From contig JBFWVF010000009.1 in the NCBI GenBank assembly GCA_050246875.1, positions 62,001 to 126,000 on the forward strand: a stretch of DNA of 64,000 nucleotides. Reading direction: 5' to 3'. The position numbers and the translations under genes are program-made. Below, in pieces: positions 58,763-64,000 of this stretch. A model generated the notes under the pieces. It saw nothing but the letters and a program-made list of their open reading frames with translations, had not been told where the DNA came from and ran no database searches. Position 1 is the first letter of the stretch. Each line of letters starts with the position of its first letter. Origin of the DNA: SHWB01 sp050246875 (GTDB lineage: Bacteria > Pseudomonadota > Alphaproteobacteria > UBA6615).

Positions 58763-59812
58763 GTGGGCGAAACCGTCAAGATTGCGCTCGACGCGATGGG
58801 CGGCGACAACGCGCCGCATATCGTGCTGGCCGGCGCCAATATCGCCCGCCGGCGGCATCCCGATGCGCGCTTCCTGCTGGTTGGCGACGAGGCCGAACTG
58901 ACCCCCGGCATCGCACGCCATCGCGGTCTCGCCGACTTCGTCGAGGTCCGGCATGCGCCGGCACGCGTCGAGGACGACGCCAAGCCGTCACAGGTCGTGC
59001 GCAGCGGTCGTGACACCTCGATGTGGCGGGCCCTCGAGGCGGTCAAGGACGGCGAGGCCGCCGGCCTCGTTTCCGCCGGCAACACCGGCGCCCTCATGGC
59101 CATGGCGATGCTGCTGCTGCGCCGCGTGCCCGGCCTCGACCGGCCGGCGATCGGCACCTTCCTGCCGACCCTGCGGGGCGAAACGGTGATGCTCGACCTC
59201 GGGGCAAACCTCGCCTGCGACACCCGCAACCTGGTCGAGTTCGCCGTGATGGGCACGGTTTTCGCGCGCACCATCCTCGCCGTGCCCAATCCGACCGTCG
59301 GCCTGCTCAACGTCGGTTCCGAGGAAACCAAGGGCAACGAGGCCCTGCGCGAGGCGGCCCGCATCCTGCGCGAGACCGACCTCGGCGGCGAGTTCGTCGG
59401 TTTCGTCGAAGGTGACGACATTCCCGCCGGTTCGGTCGACGTGGTCGTCGCCGACGGCTTCGCCGGCAATGTCGCGCTCAAGACGGCGGAAGGCACGGCC
59501 AAGCTGCTGAACGCCTTCATCCGCGAGGCCTTCCGCAACTCGTTCATGGCCCGCATCGGATACATTTTCGCCAAGCGTTCGCTCGACAAGCTGCGTGCGC
59601 GGACCGATCCGCGGCGCTACAACGGTGCGATGCTTCTGGGACTCAATGGCGTCTGCGTCAAAAGCCACGGGGGAACGGATGCCATCGGGTTCGCCACGGC
59701 GGTCGGCGTGGCGGTCGACATGGTCAAGCGGGGCGGTAACAAGATGATCGCCGAACAGATCGCGCGTCTTTCTCTTCCGAACGGCGGGACGGCCCAGGCG
59801 GTCGCGTCGTGA
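58763..59812 (+). CDS. plsX: Phosphate acyltransferase PlsX
   Basis: A 349-residue enzyme that forms acyl-phosphate from acyl-ACP to start phospholipid synthesis. KIALDAMGGDNAPHIVLAGANIA, AGLVSAGNTGALMAMAMLLLRRVPGLDRPAIGTFLPT, LLNVGSEETKGNE and HGGTDAIGFATAVGVAVDMV are hallmark sequences. The start is GTG 58763; family members begin right at the KIALDAMGGD strand. The end overlaps fabH (GTGA), so the two are coupled. Confidence 0.96.
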   Translation: MGETVKIALDAMGGDNAPHIVLAGANIARRRHPDARFLLVGDEAELTPGIARHRGLADFVEVRHAPARVEDDAKPSQVVRSGRDTSMWRALEAVKDGEAAGLVSAGNTGALMAMAMLLLRRVPGLDRPAIGTFLPTLRGETVMLDLGANLACDTRNLVEFAVMGTVFARTILAVPNPTVGLLNVGSEETKGNEALREAARILRETDLGGEFVGFVEGDDIPAGSVDVVVADGFAGNVALKTAEGTAKLLNAFIREAFRNSFMARIGYIFAKRSLDKLRARTDPRRYNGAMLLGLNGVCVKSHGGTDAIGFATAVGVAVDMVKRGGNKMIAEQIARLSLPNGGTAQAVAS

Positions 59813-60786
59813 CGGTGCGCCGGTCTGTCGTTTGTGGCGTCGGGGCCTACTTGCCGGAGCGCGTGCTCGCCAACGAAGAGCTGGCGCAGAAGGTCGATAC
59901 CTCGGACGCCTGGATCGTCGAGCGCACCGGCATCCGCCAGCGCCATATCGCGGCGGAGGGGGAGTTCACCTCCGACCTCGCGACGGCGGCGGCGCGGGCG
60001 GCCCTGGCCGACGCGGGGGCCCTGCCGGCCGATGTCGATCTGGTCGTGGTGGCGACGGCGACGCCCGACGACACCTTTCCGTCGACCGGCACCATCGTCC
60101 AGTCGAAGCTGGGCATGACCAACGGCTTCGCCTTCGACATCCATGCCGTCTGCTCGGGTTTCGTCTTCGCCCTGGCAACGGCGGACAACTTCATCCGCGC
60201 CGGCCAGGCGCGCTGCGCCGTTGTGGTCGGGGCCGAGACTTTCTCGCGCATCCTCGACTGGCAGGACCGCACGACCTGCGTGCTGTTCGGCGACGGGGCC
60301 GGGGCGGTGGTCCTGCGGGCCGGGGACGGCGACGGCAGCACCGCCGACCGGGGCGTCCTGACCACCCATCTCCATTCCGACGGCAAGTACCACGACATGC
60401 TCTATGTCGACGGCGGCCCGTCGACGACGAAGACCGTCGGGCACCTGCGTATGCAGGGGCGCGAAGTGTTCCGCCACGGCGTCGAGAAGATGGCCGCGGC
60501 GACCGAGGAAGCGCTGGCCGCCACCGGCCTCGCCGCCAGCGACATCGACTGGTTCGTGCCGCACCAGGCCAACCGGCGCATCATCGACGGCACGGCCCGG
60601 AAGCTCGGCATCGACGCCGGCAAGGTCGTGGTGACCATCGAGCGTCACGCTAATACCTCGGCGGCGTCCATCCCGCTGGCGTTGGAGACGGCGGTGCACG
60701 ACCAGCGCATCAAGACCGGCGACCTCGTGCTGATCGAGGCCATGGGCGGCGGATTCACCTGGGGCTCCGGTCTGCTCCGCTGGTAA
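59809..60786 (+). CDS. fabH: Beta-ketoacyl-ACP synthase III
   Basis: A 325-residue condensing enzyme that joins acetyl-CoA with malonyl-ACP to begin fatty acid synthesis. The catalytic triad is C115 (DIHAVCSGF), H252 (WFVPHQANRRI) and N282 (ERHANTSAASIPLAL), all in perfect context. The start is GTG 59809 overlapping the plsX stop. The 108-bp spacer to ihfA carries a new promoter. Confidence 0.97.
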   Translation: MTVRRSVVCGVGAYLPERVLANEELAQKVDTSDAWIVERTGIRQRHIAAEGEFTSDLATAAARAALADAGALPADVDLVVVATATPDDTFPSTGTIVQSKLGMTNGFAFDIHAVCSGFVFALATADNFIRAGQARCAVVVGAETFSRILDWQDRTTCVLFGDGAGAVVLRAGDGDGSTADRGVLTTHLHSDGKYHDMLYVDGGPSTTKTVGHLRMQGREVFRHGVEKMAAATEEALAATGLAASDIDWFVPHQANRRIIDGTARKLGIDAGKVVVTIERHANTSAASIPLALETAVHDQRIKTGDLVLIEAMGGGFTWGSGLLRW

Positions 60787-60836
60787 TCGTCTGGCCTGCA
60801 ACCGTTTACTTAATTCAACACGACAATCCTTTGTAA

Positions 60837-60865
60837 TTGACGCATTTCCGGCGTCGATATAGGTT
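60837..60865 (+). promoter_or_regulatory. Candidate promoter of ihfA
   Basis: TTGACG (60837-60842) and TAGGTT (60860-60865) are 17 bases apart in a locally AT-rich spacer. Transcription would start near 60872, which is downstream of the GTG at 60868 and supports use of the ATG at 60895 as the ihfA start. Confidence 0.5.
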
Positions 60866-60894
60866 TCGTGTCTCACTCGCACGGGGGCACGGGC

Positions 60895-61242
60895 ATGGCT
60901 GGCGAGACGATCACGCGCGCGCAGCTTACCGAGGCGGTCTATCAGGAAGTCGGACTGTCGCGGAACGAGTCGGCGGAGCTGGTCGAGGCCGTGTTGGCCG
61001 AGCTGGGTGATGCGCTGGTGCGTGGCGAGATGGTCAAGCTGTCGTCCTTCGGTTCGTTTTCGGTGCGCGGCAAGGGGCGCCGCATGGGACGCAATCCGAA
61101 GACGGGCGAGGAAGTGCCGATCCTGCCCCGCCGCGTGCTGGTCTTCCGGCCCAGCCACGTCCTGAAGAAGCGGATCAACGATTCGCTGGTGCCTGCCGTG
61201 CGCGGCCTGCCCGCGCGCGTCGGCGAAGGCACCGTACGCTGA
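60895..61242 (+). CDS. ihfA: Integration host factor subunit alpha
   Basis: A 115-residue DNA-bending protein. TRAQLTEAVYQEVGLSRNESAELVEAVL, KLSSFGSFSVRGKGRRMGRNPKTGEEVPILPRRVLVFRPSHVLKKRIN is the whole HU/IHF fold with the DNA-intercalating RNPKTGE arm. ATG 60895 gives the family length. It pairs with IhfB to bend DNA. A 5-bp gap precedes the MerR gene; this ihfA-merR pair is conserved in proteobacteria. Confidence 0.95.
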   Translation: MAGETITRAQLTEAVYQEVGLSRNESAELVEAVLAELGDALVRGEMVKLSSFGSFSVRGKGRRMGRNPKTGEEVPILPRRVLVFRPSHVLKKRINDSLVPAVRGLPARVGEGTVR

Positions 61243-61247
61243 GTGCC

Positions 61248-61757
61248 ATGATGGCCGATGCCGCCGATCCCGGAGGCCGCCGCCCGTCGAAGTCCGCGGC
61301 AGCCTTTCGCACCATCAGTGAAGTCGCGGGCTCGCTCGATGTCCCGCAGCACGTGCTGCGCTTCTGGGAGACCAAGTTCAGCCAGGTGCGGCCGCTGAAG
61401 CGCGGCGGCGGGCGGCGCTATTACAGGCCCGAGGACGTCGACCTGCTGCGGGCCATCCGCACCCTCCTCTACGACGAGGGCTACACCATCAAGGGTGTGC
61501 AGAAGCTGCTGCGCGAGGGCGGCATCAAGGCCGCCTCGCAGCGCCTCGATGGCGAGGACGCGCCGGAGGCCGATGGCGATGTCGGGTCTGCCGCGGCCAA
61601 CGACGCCGTCGTCGCCCCGCCCGTGGCGGTGGCTTTGCCGGCGACGGCGGCGCCACAGGCCGTCGCCGATCGCGCGCTGCATGACGAGTTGCGCGCCCTG
61701 CTCGACGAGTTGGAGGGACTCCGCGCGGCTCTCGGCGCGGTGCTGGCCAAGGCCTGA
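61248..61757 (+). CDS. MerR-family transcriptional regulator
   Basis: A 169-residue protein with an N-terminal MerR helix-turn-helix and wing (FRTISEVAGSLDVPQHVLRFWETKFSQVRPLKRGGGRRYYRPEDVDLLRAIRTLLYDEGYTIKGVQKLL). It is followed by a low-complexity Ala/Pro/Val linker and a helical C-terminus (LHDELRALLDELEGLRAALGAVL), likely a coiled-coil dimer. No metal-binding Cys is visible, so it is not a heavy-metal sensor. Two ATG codons in a row start it. It follows ihfA and precedes tRNA-Pro, the usual gene order. Confidence 0.92.
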   Translation: MMADAADPGGRRPSKSAAAFRTISEVAGSLDVPQHVLRFWETKFSQVRPLKRGGGRRYYRPEDVDLLRAIRTLLYDEGYTIKGVQKLLREGGIKAASQRLDGEDAPEADGDVGSAAANDAVVAPPVAVALPATAAPQAVADRALHDELRALLDELEGLRAALGAVLAKA

Positions 61758-61857
61758 GCGCGATTTCCGCATCGGCAAGTCCGGTCGGCCGCGGCGTTTC
61801 GCCGGCCCGCCGCGTGGTTGCCGCTCCACGGGTCGGTGTCTATAGTCCGCGCCGGTT

Positions 61858-61934
61858 CGGGACGTAGCGCAGCCTGGTAGCGCATCTGACTGGGGGTCAG
61901 GGGGTCGCCGGTTCGAATCCGGCCGTCCCGACCA
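61858..61934 (+). tRNA. tRNA-Pro (anticodon GGG)
   Basis: A 77-base cloverleaf. The acceptor stem is CGGGACG paired with CGTCCCG, then A and an encoded CCA. The D-arm is GCGCAGCCTGGTAGCGC, the anticodon loop is CTGGGGG with anticodon GGG (reads CCC and CCU), and the T-arm loop is GTTCGAATC. Confidence 0.97.
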
Positions 61935-61993
61935 ATCTTCATTCCCCGCATTCACCGATCCCTGCAAGCCCTTGCCGGGACTCGCTAACGCCG

Positions 61994-63013
61994 TCAGGCG
62001 CTCGTCCGCTGGTGATGGTAGTTGGCGTTGATCCGCATGCGGAAATAGTCGCCGTGGCTGATCGGCTCGTAGCGTGGCGGCGCATCCGGCCCGGTGCAGG
62101 TCGGCACCGTCTCCATCGGCACTTCGGCGTCGGAGGTGAAGAAGAAGGGGATGGCGTACCGCTCCGCGGACGTGCGGTTGACCACGCGGTGCGGCGTCGA
62201 GACGAAACGGTCGTTCGTCATCCGCATGCACATGTCGCCGGTGTTGACGAGGAAGGTGCCGGGCATCGACGGCGCCGTGATCCATTCGCCGCCGCGCGTG
62301 CGGATCTCCAGCCCCGGCACCGCCGACTGGGCGAGGATGGTGAGGAAGCTGTAGTCGGTGTGCGCCGACAGGCCGTAGAGATCGGCCTCCGGCGGCGTCG
62401 GCGGATAGTGGCTCATGCGCAGCCGGTAGCCCGGCTCGCGGAAGCCGGGATGCCGGGCGAACCAGTCGGGCGGCAGGCCAAGGGCGACGGCATAGAGTTC
62501 GAGCAGGGTGCCGGCGAGGGCGTTGCAGCGCGCCATGTATGCGAGGGCGGTCTCGCGGAACCCCGGCAGCCCGTCGGGCCAGCGGTTGGCGCCGAAGAAC
62601 GGCCGGCCGAAGCGCGGATGCTCGGGGCCGATCTCGTTCTTCACGAAGAAGGCCTCGTTCTGCGAGGCCTTGCGGCTGACCGCGACGGTCGTCGAGACGA
62701 CTGTCTGCGCCCCCATCGGCATGTAGCCGACATTGTCGCGGTCGATGCGCAATGCCAGCTTGGCCGCCGCCGGCTGGGCGTGGAAGCTGGCCGCCCCGGC
62801 GAAGGCGCGGTCGACGAGGTCCGGCGGCACGCCGTGCCCGGCGACGTAGAAGAAGCCGATCCGCAGGCAGGCTTCGCGCAGCGTTGCCGCCGCCGCCTCG
62901 ACGGCGCCCGGCCGGCCCGCCAGCACGTCGGCCAGGTCGATCACCGGCAATTCGTCGGGCCGCGCGAGGCGCGGCGCGGGTGGCGGCGTATCGGCGATAG
63001 CGGCATTGGCCAA
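61994..63013 (-). CDS. 2-Oxoglutarate/Fe(II) oxygenase, isopenicillin-N-synthase family
   Basis: A 339-residue non-heme iron oxygenase. The iron facial triad is H218-x-D220 (SAHTDYSFLTIL) and H275 (STPHRVVN). The usual R-x-S for 2-oxoglutarate binding is R285-Y-A here, with Ser replaced by Ala. The N-terminal DIOX_N part reads LPVIDLADVLAG, RIGFFYVAGHGVPPDLVDRAF. The family includes hydroxylases, ethylene-forming enzymes and gibberellin-like oxidases; substrate is unknown. It is convergent with tRNA-Pro. Confidence 0.88.
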   Translation of the reverse strand: MANAAIADTPPPAPRLARPDELPVIDLADVLAGRPGAVEAAAATLREACLRIGFFYVAGHGVPPDLVDRAFAGAASFHAQPAAAKLALRIDRDNVGYMPMGAQTVVSTTVAVSRKASQNEAFFVKNEIGPEHPRFGRPFFGANRWPDGLPGFRETALAYMARCNALAGTLLELYAVALGLPPDWFARHPGFREPGYRLRMSHYPPTPPEADLYGLSAHTDYSFLTILAQSAVPGLEIRTRGGEWITAPSMPGTFLVNTGDMCMRMTNDRFVSTPHRVVNRTSAERYAIPFFFTSDAEVPMETVPTCTGPDAPPRYEPISHGDYFRMRINANYHHQRTSA

Positions 63014-63159
63014 AAGGGGGCACTCCCGACGGGGCGGATCACAGGAATTATTCCGTCCGTGGGCGCGTGCGGCAACGGTCGAAACGGTGCGCCGGTGCCA
63101 TGGCGGCGGTAGATTGACGCGAACCGGGCCGCGGGCCCGTCGAACGGGGAGGGGGCGAG

Positions 63160-63552
63160 ATGGCCGGAATGCCGAGCTGGAAGGACATTCTCGACATGAG
63201 CGAGGCTAAGGGCCTGCTCGCCAAGCGGCTCTATGTCGTGTTCACCCGGCCCAAGGACCCGGCGAAGATGGGCGAGCTGGTCGGTCCGCACCTTGAGTAC
63301 CAGGCCGAACTGGAGCGTCGCGGCATCATGTTCGGCGCCGGGCCGCTGTCCGACGAGACCGAGACCAAGTGGAACGGCGACGGCATGGTGATCATCCGCG
63401 CCCGGGACATGGCCGAAGCGAAGAAGATCGCCGACGCCGACCCGATGCATGCCGGCGGCGGCCGCGGCTACGAGATCCGTCCGTGGCTGATGAACGAGGG
63501 CACGATCTCGATCCGCGTCAACTACGTGACGGGCAAGTACACGCTCGAATAG
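63160..63552 (+). CDS. YciI-like family protein
   Basis: A 130-residue protein of the YciI-like fold. LYVVFTRPKDPAKMGELVGPHLEYQAELERRGIMFGAGPLSDE and MVIIRARDMAEAKKIADADPMHAGGGRGYEIRPWLMNEG match the ferredoxin-like dimer with a conserved His (PHLEYQ) and Asp (ADADP). Family members are linked to dehalogenation and catabolic clusters, without firm function. An extra C-terminal segment (TISIRVNYVTGKYTLE) extends beyond short YciI. GGGGAGG precedes the ATG. Confidence 0.82.
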   Translation: MAGMPSWKDILDMSEAKGLLAKRLYVVFTRPKDPAKMGELVGPHLEYQAELERRGIMFGAGPLSDETETKWNGDGMVIIRARDMAEAKKIADADPMHAGGGRGYEIRPWLMNEGTISIRVNYVTGKYTLE

Positions 63553-63586
63553 GACGGGGGAATAGGACGGCCTGGGCCGATCCGAC

Positions 63587-63931
63587 TCAGTTGTCGGCGA
63601 GCGCCCGGCGGCCTTCCTCGGTCAGCTTGCAGACCAGCCAGTCCGGCTTGATCGGGTTCTCGAACCACGGCTCGGCCCAGCCCTGGCGGATGCAGCTGCG
63701 GATCGTGCGCTCGCTGATGCGCTGGCCGTCGCGGGTGAACAGCGGCAGCTTGCCGCCGGCCTGCTCGAGGCCGCGCTTGAGCCAGTCGCGCTGGGTGCGA
63801 GTCGGACGGAGCAGGGCCGCGGCATCGTCGATCGGGGCGGGCCGCGTTGCCGGCGCCTTGCGCGCCGCCTGCGGCAACCGCACGACATTGCCGTCCATGG
63901 CGTGCTTTACGCCCGTCGCCTCGGTCGCCAT
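63587..63931 (-). CDS. Hypothetical protein with possible winged-helix fold
   Basis: A 114-residue protein I cannot name. An Ala/Pro-rich, probably disordered start is followed by a compact region from about 42 (PTRTQRDWLKRGLEQAGGKLPLF, ISERTIRSCIRQGWAEPW, DWLVCKLTEEGRRALAD). The last part, ending in LTEEGRRAL, resembles the winged helix end of MarR/PadR-type regulators, so nucleic-acid binding is possible. The neighbours give no functional hint. Confidence 0.6.
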   Translation of the reverse strand: MATEATGVKHAMDGNVVRLPQAARKAPATRPAPIDDAAALLRPTRTQRDWLKRGLEQAGGKLPLFTRDGQRISERTIRSCIRQGWAEPWFENPIKPDWLVCKLTEEGRRALADN

Positions 63932-64000
63932 GGCTCACCCCCTCGCCGTGGCGCGGACGAATGCCAAGGCCCGCACCGGGCGGGATGTTAGAATACCTCT

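Noticed and set aside
61858..61934. tRNA-Pro as an integration site for a mobile island
   Set aside because: No integrase gene and no second copy of the tRNA 3' end is visible in the remaining 2 kb of the window.

Overview
The window is about 64 kb of GC-rich, gene-dense DNA. Its gene content points to an alphaproteobacterium, most likely Rhodospirillales-like. Supporting marks are a MucR/Ros regulator, an RpoH sigma factor with the RpoH box, the block rpiB-glyA-nrdR-ribD-ribE-ribBX-ribH-nusB-thiL, the block bamE / cytochrome bc1 chaperone / yceD-rpmF-plsX-fabH-ihfA-merR followed by tRNA-Pro(GGG), a Mg-type HemB and a K+-independent H+-pyrophosphatase. A partial motA at the left edge suggests a flagellated cell. 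I see no phage, insertion sequence or CRISPR array. The taxonomic call is inference from gene order and motifs.

Layout. 1-12.4 kb: motA (cut by the edge), threonine ammonia-lyase, a membrane-anchored penicillin-acylase-type Ntn hydrolase coupled to a GNAT acetyltransferase, an alpha/beta hydrolase, a TPR glycosyltransferase-like protein, a secreted esterase-like phytase-domain protein, a 1-Cys peroxiredoxin, a membrane protein, hemB and a LysR regulator. 12.6-17.3 kb: four luciferase-like flavin monooxygenase genes read divergently from the LysR gene, three of them tandem paralogues. 17.3-23.5 kb: metY, then a valine-catabolism operon (isobutyryl-CoA dehydrogenase, 3-hydroxyisobutyryl-CoA hydrolase, 3-hydroxyisobutyrate dehydrogenase, and a crotonase-like protein lacking the hydratase glutamates), then a MarR-type regulator. 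23.6-30.8 kb: an orphan TRAP binding protein, a DUF488 protein, rpoH, a Cys-rich MarR protein, an APC permease, glutaryl-CoA dehydrogenase, a cupin and mucR.

31.1-39.3 kb: the housekeeping operon rpiB to thiL, with many ATGA start/stop overlaps, ending in two FliL-like membrane proteins. 39.4-46 kb: an apparent catabolic island of an MFS transporter, a DapA-like lyase/aldolase, hydantoinase/oxoprolinase subunits A and B and a small zinc-ribbon protein like an acetone-carboxylase gamma subunit. 46-53 kb, opposite strand: two tandem xanthine-dehydrogenase/CoxL-type molybdenum large subunits with no FAD or 2Fe-2S subunits beside them, a TSUP exporter and a glutamine-synthetase-family ligase. 53-64 kb: a nucleoside hydrolase, hppA, bamE, the fatty-acid/phospholipid initiation block, ihfA-merR-tRNA-Pro, a 2-oxoglutarate oxygenase, a YciI protein and a small unknown.

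The least explained parts are the LysR/flavin-monooxygenase cluster (11.4-17.3 kb) and the facing hydantoinase-like and molybdenum-enzyme clusters (39.4-51 kb). Both look like substrate-specific catabolic systems, but the sequence does not reveal their substrates. Nearly all long antisense frames here are by-products of high GC and were left out.
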